Below the pieces are notes generated by a model. It was not told the DNA's origin, ran no database searches, and saw only the letters and a program-made list of their open reading frames with translations. Source: an uncultured Pseudomonadota bacterium (GTDB lineage Bacteria; Myxococcota_A; UBA796; GCA-2862545). Taken from it: DNA of 64,000 nucleotides. The position numbers were made by a program, and so were the translations under genes. Below are positions 45,753 through 54,313 of the stretch, piece by piece (positions within the stretch are counted from its first letter, which is position 1; each line of letters begins with the position of its first letter). The DNA is taken from the NCBI GenBank assembly GCA_913061235.1, contig CAJXTB010000005.1:274326-338325 (forward strand). Reading direction: 5' to 3'.

Positions 45753-45828
45753 TGGCCCGTGGTCGAATTGGCAAGACGTCGGGTTCTGATTCCGAAAGCT
45801 CCTGGTTCGAGCCCAGGCGGGCCAGCCA
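45753..45828 (+). tRNA. tRNA-Gln (anticodon CTG)
   Basis: The acceptor TGGCCCG pairs with CGGGCCA, and the U1 start is usual for tRNA-Gln. The anticodon loop TTCTGAT gives CTG. The T loop is GTTCGAG. The discriminator G and CCA (45826-45828) are encoded. Confidence 0.93.
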
Positions 45829-45831
45829 TAT

Positions 45832-45906
45832 GCTCCCATCGTCTAGCGGTTAGGACATCGCCCTCTCACGGCGAAGACAGGGGTTCGATTCCCCTTGGGA
45901 GTACCA
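45832..45906 (+). tRNA. tRNA-Glu (anticodon CTC)
   Basis: The acceptor GCTCCCA pairs with TGGGAGT through one G-U. The anticodon loop is CTCTCAC (CTC), the T loop GTTCGAT, and CCA is encoded at 45904-45906. It is only 3 bases after tRNA-Gln, so the two are cotranscribed. Confidence 0.93.
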
Positions 45907-45910
45907 TCAC

Positions 45911-45950
45911 AAAAACCCCACTCGGCTTGCCGGGTGGGGATTTTTGTGTT
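45911..45950 (+). terminator. Intrinsic terminator of the tRNA unit
   Basis: Stem CCCCACTCGG / CCGGGTGGGG (45916-45925 and 45930-45939, one T-G) with loop CTTG, then ATTTTTGTGTTTT. Five A stand before the stem, so it could work in both directions. Confidence 0.92.
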
Positions 45951-45965
45951 TTGAACCGTGGGCGG

Positions 45966-45994
45966 TTGACAACTCCTCCACACCCCTCTATGCT
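45966..45994 (+). promoter_or_regulatory. Consensus sigma-70 promoter of the helicase gene
   Basis: TTGACA at 45966-45971, exactly 17 bases, then TATGCT at 45989-45994. This is the best promoter match in the window. Start of transcription is expected near 46001, giving a leader of about 194 bases. Confidence 0.75.
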
Positions 45995-46000
45995 TCTCGT

Positions 46001-46194
46001 GTATGAACCCCGCACGCCTCTGCGCGCGGGGTTCCGTACTGAGGGGTCCTGTTTTTCGCAGTTGACCCTAGTAGCGAAGAACACCGGACACGGTCCCGAT
46101 GTTCAACCGCTGAAATGGTTCGCCTGCAGTCCGTGCGAGGTATGAGGCGGACAGCTTGGGGTGCCCACCGTGCTCCCCCACCATCGGAGTTGCT
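46001..46194 (+). promoter_or_regulatory. Structured 5' leader of the helicase mRNA
   Basis: A perfect 9-base stem GAACCCCGC / GCGGGGTTC (46005-46013 and 46026-46034) begins within about four bases of the predicted mRNA start. Further on, GGGTC (46044-46048) can pair with GACCC across a loop that contains TTTTT. The leader has no other gene. It could stabilise the mRNA 5' end or mediate feedback by the helicase. Confidence 0.5.
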
Positions 46195-48297
46195 GTGAAC
46201 TACCAAGGTCTGACTCTCGACCGCTTTCAAGTGGAAGCGATTGAACACCTGCAGAACGACAGGTCTGTGCTGGTGTGCGCGCCAACAGGAACGGGCAAGA
46301 CCATTATTGCCGACTGGATTGTGGAACAGGCCCTTGAGAGCGGCAAACAGGTCATCTACACCGCTCCCGTAAAGGCGCTGTCGAACCAAAAATACCGTGA
46401 TTGGGTGAACATGTACGGCGACCGCGTGGGTCTTGTTACCGGCGACCTCGTCATCCGCCGCGATGCCCCATGCCTCGTCATGACGACAGAAGTGTTGCGC
46501 AACATGCTGCTGACGGAAGGAGTGCCACACAACCTGCTCGCAGTGGTGCTGGACGAGATTCACTTTCTCGACGACCCCGAACGCGGCACCGTGTGGGAAG
46601 AAGTTCTCATCTACCTCCCGCCTGAAGTCCAGGTTGTCGGCCTGTCCGCCACTCTTTCCAATGTCGACGACTTTGCGGCATGGTTGGAGAGCGTCCGCCA
46701 GCGCCCAGTGGGCGTAGTGATCGAGACGAACCGAGCCGTCCCTCTGGAAATCGTGTACGCCAGCGTTGACACCGGCATGTGCGACCCCAAGCAGTACGAC
46801 CACCGATTCAAGCGCAAAGCAGGACGGTTCACGTCGAAAGACGACCGCGGCGGCCGCAGTGGTCGCGACCGAAAGGGTGGAAAAGACCGAAATGGTGGGC
46901 GCGGGCGTCGTAGCCGCGTGGTCAAGACCCGACACCATCACATCCACCGGATGATGTCGAAGGAAGAGCTCTTTCCTTACCTGTACTTCGTATGGTCACG
47001 CAGAGATACCGAGCGATTCGCCCGGCAGCTCTTCCAGAACCTGGACCACCGACTCGTCACTCGCGAGCAGTCCGACCAAATTGCAGACCGCATCCACAAG
47101 ATTGCCGCTGACGTTGGACCTGCTCTCGATCCAGACCTTCGGCGCATGTACTGCGCCGGCATCGCGTTTCATCACGCCGGTCTACACGTCCACCTCAAGA
47201 CTCTGGTCGAAGAGCTGTACGAAGCGCGCCTCATCCAGGTGCTCTACTGCACCTCGACCTTCGCTCTGGGCATCAACATGCCCGCCCGAGCAGTCGCGTT
47301 TGACGCTATTGAAGCCTACAACGGCACACGAGTCGCCCCCCTCACCGTTCGTGCGTTCATGCAGGCAGCAGGCCGTGCAGGACGACGGGGCATTGACTCC
47401 GCAGGTACCGTTGTCGTGCGCGTAGAGCTCGACTCGTACGAATGGATGAGGCCATTGCTCGAAAAGTACGCCCGAGAAGAGTCTGAGCCAGTGCGGTCGT
47501 CGTTCAACCTGTCATGGAACTCGGTGGTCAACCTCTTGCACCGCAATGAAGAGACGCAAATCCGCGGCTTAGTCGAGAAGTCCTTCTTGTCATGGCACCT
47601 CGCCAAAAAGAACAAGGTCGACATGGACCGCCTCGCCTTGTTGGAACAGCGCGGCCGGCGAAGCTCGGACGAACACAAAGAGTATCGCAAACTGAAGAAG
47701 CGCCATGAGCGCACCGGCGACCAAGTGTGGGACCTGTTCCAAGCCAAGGTTGGCTACCTCCAGTCCATTGGCTACGTCGGCAAAGACAACGAGTTCAACG
47801 CTGGCGCACGCATTCTCCAGCACGTTCAGATCAGCGAAATCCTGATGACCGAGCTGGTCCTCAGCGGCTTGCTAGATGACCTGGACGCAGACACGCTGTT
47901 CGGTGCCATGTGCGTCATTACCAACGACCTGGGTCGGCATGCCGAGTGGGGTCCACGCATCACCCGCGAAGACAGACGTGTCCTGCACGCTCTGAGCGAG
48001 CACGTGGAAGGCCCTATCGTTGCAGGTGCCCACGAGTTCACAGGTGAAGACTCCAACTTCGGAGCCGACCTACTTCCTATCGGCAAGGCCTGGGCAAAGG
48101 GTGTTCCGCTGCCCGAGATCTTGATGGACATCCGCTGCGATACCGACCTCTCTGGAAGTCTCATCACAGGCTTCCGTAGGGCCAAAGACCTCATCAGTCA
48201 GTTGGCTACCGTCTACCGCGACCTCCCCGACCGTCATGACGCACTACGGGACTTGGTGCGTAAAGTCAGCCGCGATGAAGTCGAAGTCGTCGGCTAG
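46195..48297 (+). CDS. Ski2-like DExH RNA helicase
   Basis: The 700-residue product has superfamily-2 motifs: Walker A APTGTGKT (Lys35), APVKALSNQKYRDW, DEIH (Asp120), VGLSATLSN, FALGINMPARAV and QAAGRAGRRGID. The last is typical of Ski2, Mtr4 and bacterial HelY. Between the two RecA domains (about residues 205-245) lies a Gly/Arg/Lys/Asp insertion (DDRGGRSGRDRKGGKDRNGG) that could bind RNA. The C-terminal part resembles the Ski2 DSHCT region. GTG at 46195 has GGAG 5 bases before it. A TTG at 46156 is in frame but unsupported. The stop shares CTAG with phoU. Confidence 0.88.
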   Translation: MNYQGLTLDRFQVEAIEHLQNDRSVLVCAPTGTGKTIIADWIVEQALESGKQVIYTAPVKALSNQKYRDWVNMYGDRVGLVTGDLVIRRDAPCLVMTTEVLRNMLLTEGVPHNLLAVVLDEIHFLDDPERGTVWEEVLIYLPPEVQVVGLSATLSNVDDFAAWLESVRQRPVGVVIETNRAVPLEIVYASVDTGMCDPKQYDHRFKRKAGRFTSKDDRGGRSGRDRKGGKDRNGGRGRRSRVVKTRHHHIHRMMSKEELFPYLYFVWSRRDTERFARQLFQNLDHRLVTREQSDQIADRIHKIAADVGPALDPDLRRMYCAGIAFHHAGLHVHLKTLVEELYEARLIQVLYCTSTFALGINMPARAVAFDAIEAYNGTRVAPLTVRAFMQAAGRAGRRGIDSAGTVVVRVELDSYEWMRPLLEKYAREESEPVRSSFNLSWNSVVNLLHRNEETQIRGLVEKSFLSWHLAKKNKVDMDRLALLEQRGRRSSDEHKEYRKLKKRHERTGDQVWDLFQAKVGYLQSIGYVGKDNEFNAGARILQHVQISEILMTELVLSGLLDDLDADTLFGAMCVITNDLGRHAEWGPRITREDRRVLHALSEHVEGPIVAGAHEFTGEDSNFGADLLPIGKAWAKGVPLPEILMDIRCDTDLSGSLITGFRRAKDLISQLATVYRDLPDRHDALRDLVRKVSRDEVEVVG

Positions 48298-48953
48298 ACG
48301 ACCGGTGAGGGCCGGTGCCGAACATCGGTGCCGTCCACAACAAAGAACACCATCTCTGCCAGGCTTACGGCGTGGTCCCCAATACGCTCCAAGTGCTTAG
48401 AGATATTGGTCAGGGACAACGCACGGTCAGCTTGGTCTGGATGTGCGGATAGGATGGCGAGTCCTTGCGCAAAGGCAGCCCGGTTCATCGCATCGACATC
48501 CTTGTCCCGTTCGCGCAGCTCCAGAGCAGCCACGGCATCTCGAGCGACAAAGGCATCCGCAGCATCGCGCACCATGTCCGCCACCAAGTCGCCCATGATT
48601 GCCAGGTCAGGACTCGGTTCGACTCCTCGACCAATGACCAGGTCAAATCCTCGCTCTGACACATTGACCGCCAGATCACCGATTCTCTCGAGGTCGGTGA
48701 CCATCTTCATGACAGCGGTCACAAAGCGAAGCTGCTCGGCGTCGTGGGTTCCACGCGCCAAGATGGAGAGGCAGCGGCGGTCTAGCTCCACCTCCATACT
48801 GTCGACGTCTTCGTCCATGGCAATGACGGCGCGCCCCATCTGAGCATCTCGCTCCATCACGGAGCGAACGGCTTGGCGAACCATATTCTCAGCTCGTACC
48901 CACATCTGAAGCAGCGCCGTGCGGAGCTGCGCAATCTCTTGAACGTCTGTCAT
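48294..48953 (-). CDS. phoU: Phosphate signalling protein PhoU
   Basis: The 219-residue product is built of two three-helix repeats with the metal-binding signatures VTDLERIGDLAVNVSER and SKHLERIGDHAVSLAEM. PhoU links phosphate uptake to PhoR, keeping it quiet in phosphate excess. It follows phoR by 9 bases. No pst genes are in the window. Confidence 0.95.
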   Translation of the reverse strand: MTDVQEIAQLRTALLQMWVRAENMVRQAVRSVMERDAQMGRAVIAMDEDVDSMEVELDRRCLSILARGTHDAEQLRFVTAVMKMVTDLERIGDLAVNVSERGFDLVIGRGVEPSPDLAIMGDLVADMVRDAADAFVARDAVAALELRERDKDVDAMNRAAFAQGLAILSAHPDQADRALSLTNISKHLERIGDHAVSLAEMVFFVVDGTDVRHRPSPVV

Positions 48954-48962
48954 CCGGCGATT

Positions 48963-50327
48963 CTAACGTGGAATGTGAAGCGAGAATGTGCTGCCCATTC
49001 CATGTGTCGACGTCAGCGTGATGCGCGCACCTGATGCCATGGCCATGTGCTTGACGATGGCAAGCCCCAGTCCAGTGCCGCCCTTCCTGCGACTGCGTCC
49101 CTCGTCAACCCGGTAGAAGCGCTCGAAGATTCGTTGATGATGTGTAGGATCAATGCCGATTCCGTCGTCCACTACGTCAATTCGGACTTCCGTGTCCATC
49201 TGGGCCACCGAGACAGTGATGGCCCCTCCTTCTGGGGTGTAATGACAGGCATTCATCACCAAGTTGCTGACGATAGTGGACAACGCCTCCGGATTGACCG
49301 GTGCCATGAGGCTCCGCTTGCAGCGCAACTCAAATGATTGCCGGCGTTCATGGGCGAGATCTGCCGCACTGGCGAGTGCTTCGGCCAGAATGGGACGCAG
49401 CTGCTGCGGCACGATGGGCAGCTCTCCCCGGCGGGCTTCAATGCGCGAAAGTGTCAGCAGGTCTTCAAACAAGTCACGCAATCGTCGCGCGTTTCGGTAG
49501 ATCCGGTCTAGCAAGGGATGCGCATCTGCTGGCAGACGGTCCCGGTCTTCAACCAAGGTCTCGGCAAACCCCAAGATGGCGGTCAGCGGCGTGCGTAGCT
49601 CGTGGGAGACGTTGGCGACAAAGTCCGTTCGCGCGCGTTCTGCCAGGCGAAACCGTGTCATGTCTTGGGCCAGAACCAGTGCTCCACCATCCGCCAGTGG
49701 TGCCGCCTGCAACAGCAGCTCGTAGGGGTCTGCGACACATGGGACGTCTGTGCTGGGCTGACCTGCAAGCGCGCGGTCGACGACCGTCTGCACCTCTGCG
49801 ACACGAACCGCCTCGATGGGCAGATGGCCCACAGGGTCAACGCGCAAGCGAACCAATGCCTCAAAGGTTGCATTCAGGTAGCGAATCTTACCAGCGGGCC
49901 CGGTCACCAAGATGCCGCTGGGGCTCGACTCTAGAAGGGATTGCAGCACTTCCCCACGACTTCGCAGATCGCTGATCTGCTCGGCAGCCGCCGTCCACAG
50001 TGACTCCACGCTGCGCACCAATCGAGTCATTGCGACCGAGTCGCTGCCGTCTACCAATACTGGTAGTTCTAGGTTGTCGGCTTTGTGGCGTTCGATGTCC
50101 GCCGCGAGGGAGTCCAACCGCTGCTCACCTCTTCGGGCAAATCGACCCGCCAACGCAAGCGCCGCTCCAACGGAGAGACCCGCGCCGAAAACTCCGGCCC
50201 CAACAATGCCCCGAGGCACACCATCCCCGGTGAGCCAGAGAGCCAGGCACACCGCTGCCAGCGTGGCCCCCCCGCCCAAGATCGAGGATAAGCCTGCGAC
50301 GACTTGCACCGTTGGAAGTGGCTTCAC
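48963..50327 (-). CDS. phoR: Phosphate regulon sensor histidine kinase
   Basis: The 454-residue product has two membrane segments at about 10-32 and 38-62, then a PAS domain at about 125-225 (SSPSGILVTGPAGKIRYLN). The HisKA domain has His242 in NVSHELRTPLTAILGF. The HATPase domain has NLVMNACHYTPEGG, VVDDGIGID and KGGTGLGLAIVKHM. There is almost no periplasmic loop, as in PhoR. The start is GTG in GTGA overlapping the phoB stop. Confidence 0.92.
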   Translation of the reverse strand: MKPLPTVQVVAGLSSILGGGATLAAVCLALWLTGDGVPRGIVGAGVFGAGLSVGAALALAGRFARRGEQRLDSLAADIERHKADNLELPVLVDGSDSVAMTRLVRSVESLWTAAAEQISDLRSRGEVLQSLLESSPSGILVTGPAGKIRYLNATFEALVRLRVDPVGHLPIEAVRVAEVQTVVDRALAGQPSTDVPCVADPYELLLQAAPLADGGALVLAQDMTRFRLAERARTDFVANVSHELRTPLTAILGFAETLVEDRDRLPADAHPLLDRIYRNARRLRDLFEDLLTLSRIEARRGELPIVPQQLRPILAEALASAADLAHERRQSFELRCKRSLMAPVNPEALSTIVSNLVMNACHYTPEGGAITVSVAQMDTEVRIDVVDDGIGIDPTHHQRIFERFYRVDEGRSRRKGGTGLGLAIVKHMAMASGARITLTSTHGMGSTFSLHIPR

Positions 50328-51037
50328 GAGCCGCTTGGCTTACTTGAAAAGCGGTAGCCGACGCCGCGCACGGTCTCAATGTGCACGGCTGCATCCCCAA
50401 GCTTCTCACGCAGTCGTTTGATGTGCGTGTCAACAGTCCGAGTGTTCAGATCCGGAGGCATGTCCCACACATCCTGAAGCAGTCGGCCGCGTGTCTGAAC
50501 CCGGCCCTCACGGTCGGCAAGCAGCGTCAACAAGCGGAACTCCGTGACGGTAAGCGGAACTTCTTCCCCATGGATGAACAGCTGGTGTGCCTCGCGGTCC
50601 ACCGACATGATTCCAATGACCTCACGGCTGGTAGTGACCGCATCCTCTGAGGCTGTCGCACCACGCCGCCGCAACACTGCGCGCACCCGAAGGACCAACT
50701 CTCGAACCGAGAAGCTAGACTTCACCACGTAGTCGTCAGCTCCAACCTCAAAGCCCACAACACGGTCGATTTCTTCACCCTTGGCCGACAACATGATGAT
50801 GGGGACGTCTCGCGTGCTCTCATCTGCGCGCAACCGACGGCAAACCTCGAAACCTGACAAGTCAGGAAGCATGACATCCAAGATGACCAACGCCGGGCGC
50901 TGTGCGGCCGCCAGCTCCAAGGCCTGCGTGCCAGTCGGGGCCTCAATGGTAGTGAACCCCTCGCGGCGAAGGGTCAAACCTATCAATTCGAGAAGGTCTT
51001 CCTCGTCATCCACCACCAAGATCGGTCCGACATCCAT
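50324..51037 (-). CDS. phoB: Response regulator PhoB (OmpR family)
   Basis: The 237-residue product has a receiver (1-120) with Asp54 in VILDVMLPD and Lys in DDYVVKSSFS, then a winged-helix domain (LTVTEFRLLTLLADREGRV, NTRTVDTHIKRLREKLGD, ETVRGVGYRF). The ATG at 51037 has GGAG 5 bases upstream. An in-frame reading on to 51985 is antisense to the peptidase gene and not real. It is the first gene of phoB-phoR-phoU. I found no clear Pho box before it. Confidence 0.93.
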   Translation of the reverse strand: MDVGPILVVDDEEDLLELIGLTLRREGFTTIEAPTGTQALELAAAQRPALVILDVMLPDLSGFEVCRRLRADESTRDVPIIMLSAKGEEIDRVVGFEVGADDYVVKSSFSVRELVLRVRAVLRRRGATASEDAVTTSREVIGIMSVDREAHQLFIHGEEVPLTVTEFRLLTLLADREGRVQTRGRLLQDVWDMPPDLNTRTVDTHIKRLREKLGDAAVHIETVRGVGYRFSSKPSGS

Positions 51038-51133
51038 CTGGACTCCCGTAGTCTGTGAGTCGGCTAACCCGGTTGCCGGGTGGACAGGACGGCCGATTCG
51101 CGGCACCGTACACACCCCTCGTGGAGCCCATTC

Positions 51134-54100
51134 GTGCTGCCTCTCCTGCTCGCGCTCACTGCAAACGCCGCTACCTACGACCCAGAGCTGCGTTGGCGGA
51201 CCATCACCACTGAGCACTTCAACATCCACTTTCACCAAGGTGAGGAGGTTCTGGCGGAAGAGTTCAGCTTCATGGTGGAGGATGTCTACGACACCATGAC
51301 GGAAGAGCTGCTGTGGCAGCCTCGACGTCGCACAGAGCTGGTCCTTGTGGACAGGACGGACTCCGCGAACGGATTCGCCGGCGTCATCCCCTACAACGCC
51401 ATCACTATCTACGTCACGCATCCCAAGGGCGACTCCACCCTTTCTCTGCATGAGAGCTGGCCAGAAGCCATCTTCACGCACGAGCTGACCCACGTGCTTC
51501 ACATGGACACGAACCACGCATGGGTTCGCCTGGCACGAAGTGTTGTGGGCCGAATCGCCACCACAAACGACATCTCCCCACGGTGGATGGTTGAAGGTCT
51601 CGCAACGTTTCAGGAGACTCGCTACACCAGCGGCGGACGCGGGCGCACCCCGCAGGTCGAGATGATCAAGCGCACGAGCGTTCTGTCCGACGACATCCCG
51701 CCCCTGGGCAATCTCGATGGCTACCAAGCCGACCCACCCGGCGGAAACCTGCGCTACCTGTACGGCCAGGACTTCATGCAGTTCGTGGCTGACGAGAGCG
51801 GCGAAGATGTGTGGACGCGCTGGACCCATACCTACGGCTCCGGGCTTCCGTACATTTTGCCGTCCAAGAAGGTCTTTGGTCGTGAGCTTGTTCCCATGTA
51901 CCAACACTGGAAGCGCCACATTGCCAGGCGCTACGAGGAGCAGCTTCTCCCCGTTCGCTCCGAAGGCATCCGCGAAGGCCGACACATCAGCGAGCCCGAG
52001 GCGTCGTGTGCTGCCCCCGCCTACTCACCAGATGGCGAAAACCTGGTTTGGAGTTGTAGCCACCTGGACATCGGCTCACGTATCTGGATGTCGGACGGCG
52101 ACGGGTACGCCCCAGAGGTGCTGCTGGTCGACCGTGGAGCCAGCTCATTTACCTGGCGAAAAGACAGCCAAGCTTTTGTGTACGCAGGCATGCACGTCGT
52201 CAGCCGCTTCAACACGTGGTCAGATGTCTGGATGCATACGCTAGGTGCCGGAACACGCTCCCTCACGTCTGCACAGCGCGCCCGAGACCCGGACTTTTCG
52301 CCAGACGGCAGTCAACTTCTCGTGGTCACAAACTCGGTGGCCACGAACCAGCTCAAGGTATTGACGGTCGACCAGCGCCTTACTGAGATCACGGCGTTTG
52401 ACGACGACACCCAGATCGAGACCCCCCGCTATTCGCCCGATGGTACCCACATCGTTGCGAGTATCTGGCAGCGCGGACGACGCGATCTGTGGATGCTGAC
52501 AGCAGACGGCACACCGGTCCGTCGCCTCACGGCAGACAATGCCTTGGACGTTCACCCACGATGGTCCGCAGACGGGCGCTGGCTGTACTTTTCGTCCGAC
52601 CGCAGCGGCATCCCGAACATCTACGCCATCGAGGTGGAGACCGAGCGGCTGTACCAAGTCACCAACGTCGAGACAGGCGCCTTCGCCCCATTTCCACACC
52701 CCTCCGGCGATGACCTTGCCTACTCGCAGTGGGGAAATCGGGGCTGGCAAGTCCGAATCTTGCCGCTGGACACCAGCGAATTCCTTGACCGTGGTGTGCT
52801 TCCGGCCTCATTGGACGGCGAGCCCGCACTGTCTGACCTGGTGAGTCCGGTCGAGCCTGCGGCCGTTGCGCCGGCCAACGTCACGTGGACTGGCGAGCCT
52901 ACCCGGTGGCGTCGCGGTGGCGCCGTTGGACCGGAGTCAGAGCTGGGCCAAGATACCGGCGATGGCATCGACACTTTCGACCAAGATGACGTGCGAGACG
53001 TATACGGCGAAGAGCAGGACTACGACTTTACAATTCCGCCGCACCGATACAACCCGCTGCCCATGCTGGCCCCGCGGTTCATCGCCCCGTACTTCCAGAC
53101 CACTCCATTCGCTCCGCAGCGGTTCAAGTTCATACCGTTCGGCGTTCAGGCCGTCGTCGCCACCAACAGCTCGGACGTCTTGCGCCATTTCTCCTACTCA
53201 GCACGGGCGACCTACCGGACCGACGCTGACTTTGTTGGCGGCTCCGCAAGCGTCACCCTGAACAAGTTCCTACCGCTGTACTCACTGTCCGTGTCGCGCC
53301 GCGCAGTCCCGTTCCCGGTCTTCACCCCAGACCCACTGCGGATCGGCACAAACGGCGTACCGGCTCTCACCGCACAGGCAGACCCATACTGGGAGCGGCG
53401 GACCACGTGGGCAGCCCAGGTCAGCTACCCCTACCGTCCGCAGACCACCATCTTCGGCAACTACACGCTGACACTGCGACAAGCGAACGACGGCATTCCA
53501 GATGACGCCTACCGTCCGCGTATTCCAGCACGCGGAAGCATAGGCAAGCTGTCTGGCGGCTGGCGCTATGCATGGACTCGGCCAACACGCCTCGCTGTCA
53601 GTACCGAAGATGGCCGTGTGTTCGGCCTCATCGCCTCCATCACCCACCCGTGGCTCGGTACCCAGATCACCGACGGCAACGACCTGACCGAAGGCATCAC
53701 CCAGGTCCAACTCACGAGCGAACTGCGCGAGTACAGAGTCAACCCCCTCATTCCCAACCACGTGGTCGCCTTCCGAGCCGCTGCGGGTGTCACGCTCGGC
53801 CAAGAATCTTTCCTCGGCAACTACCAACTCGGCGGCACCTTCGGAGACGGCGGATTCACCTCCACACCTGACGAGTTCCGTATGCTACGCGGCTACCCCA
53901 TTGCAGCTGCCGTCGGCGATAGCTACTGGCTCACTGGCATGGAATACCGTTTCCCAATCTGGCGTATCGACCGCGGTTTCGGAACCCTGCCCGCGTTCTT
54001 ACGCTACCTGTCCGGCTCGGCGTTCATCGACGCTGGCAACGCACTGAGCGACCCAACGAACATCGAGCAGATCACCGACGGCACTCTCATTGGAGTCGGT

Positions 54101-54241
54101 GCTGAGCTGCGCCTAGCCACCGTCCTTGGATGGACGAGCGGCATCACCGGTCGAATCGGGTACGGCGCGGCATTGACACCAGGCGGATTCCAGCTCGGAG
54201 ACGCCCGCGGTGCTTACTTCCGCTTTGGTGGCAGCTTCTAA
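51134..54241 (+). CDS. Secreted metallopeptidase / TolB-like beta-propeller / outer-membrane beta-barrel fusion
   Basis: About 1035 residues from GTG 51134, which has GGAG 7 bases before it. A GTG at 51080 adds 18 residues and a charged n-region and cannot be excluded. After the signal peptide (LPLLLALTANA) comes a gluzincin-like domain with HELTH (His116, His120) and WMVEGLATF (Glu154), the usual zinc-ligand pattern. Residues about 300-560 have repeated WD40/PD40 strands (PAYSPDGENLVWS, PDFSPDGSQLLVV, PRYSPDGTHIVAS, PRWSADGRWLYFSS). From about 640 the chain becomes barrel-like and ends in YFRFGGSF with a terminal Phe. It would place a peptidase and propeller on the outer membrane. The substrate is unknown. 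Confidence 0.8.
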   Translation: MLPLLLALTANAATYDPELRWRTITTEHFNIHFHQGEEVLAEEFSFMVEDVYDTMTEELLWQPRRRTELVLVDRTDSANGFAGVIPYNAITIYVTHPKGDSTLSLHESWPEAIFTHELTHVLHMDTNHAWVRLARSVVGRIATTNDISPRWMVEGLATFQETRYTSGGRGRTPQVEMIKRTSVLSDDIPPLGNLDGYQADPPGGNLRYLYGQDFMQFVADESGEDVWTRWTHTYGSGLPYILPSKKVFGRELVPMYQHWKRHIARRYEEQLLPVRSEGIREGRHISEPEASCAAPAYSPDGENLVWSCSHLDIGSRIWMSDGDGYAPEVLLVDRGASSFTWRKDSQAFVYAGMHVVSRFNTWSDVWMHTLGAGTRSLTSAQRARDPDFSPDGSQLLVVTNSVATNQLKVLTVDQRLTEITAFDDDTQIETPRYSPDGTHIVASIWQRGRRDLWMLTADGTPVRRLTADNALDVHPRWSADGRWLYFSSDRSGIPNIYAIEVETERLYQVTNVETGAFAPFPHPSGDDLAYSQWGNRGWQVRILPLDTSEFLDRGVLPASLDGEPALSDLVSPVEPAAVAPANVTWTGEPTRWRRGGAVGPESELGQDTGDGIDTFDQDDVRDVYGEEQDYDFTIPPHRYNPLPMLAPRFIAPYFQTTPFAPQRFKFIPFGVQAVVATNSSDVLRHFSYSARATYRTDADFVGGSASVTLNKFLPLYSLSVSRRAVPFPVFTPDPLRIGTNGVPALTAQADPYWERRTTWAAQVSYPYRPQTTIFGNYTLTLRQANDGIPDDAYRPRIPARGSIGKLSGGWRYAWTRPTRLAVSTEDGRVFGLIASITHPWLGTQITDGNDLTEGITQVQLTSELREYRVNPLIPNHVVAFRAAAGVTLGQESFLGNYQLGGTFGDGGFTSTPDEFRMLRGYPIAAAVGDSYWLTGMEYRFPIWRIDRGFGTLPAFLRYLSGSAFIDAGNALSDPTNIEQITDGTLIGVGAELRLATVLGWTSGITGRIGYGAALTPGGFQLGDARGAYFRFGGSF

Positions 54242-54313
54242 GAACCGACCATATGGAATGCTCCCCCCGCTGCTGGTTGTTCTACTAGCTCCCTGCCCCT
54301 CGGACGATGCCCC

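Noticed and set aside
51038..51985. An in-frame N-terminal extension of phoB by over 300 codons
   Set aside because: It runs antisense to the peptidase gene and has no known domain. PhoB starts with its receiver at 51037 behind GGAG.
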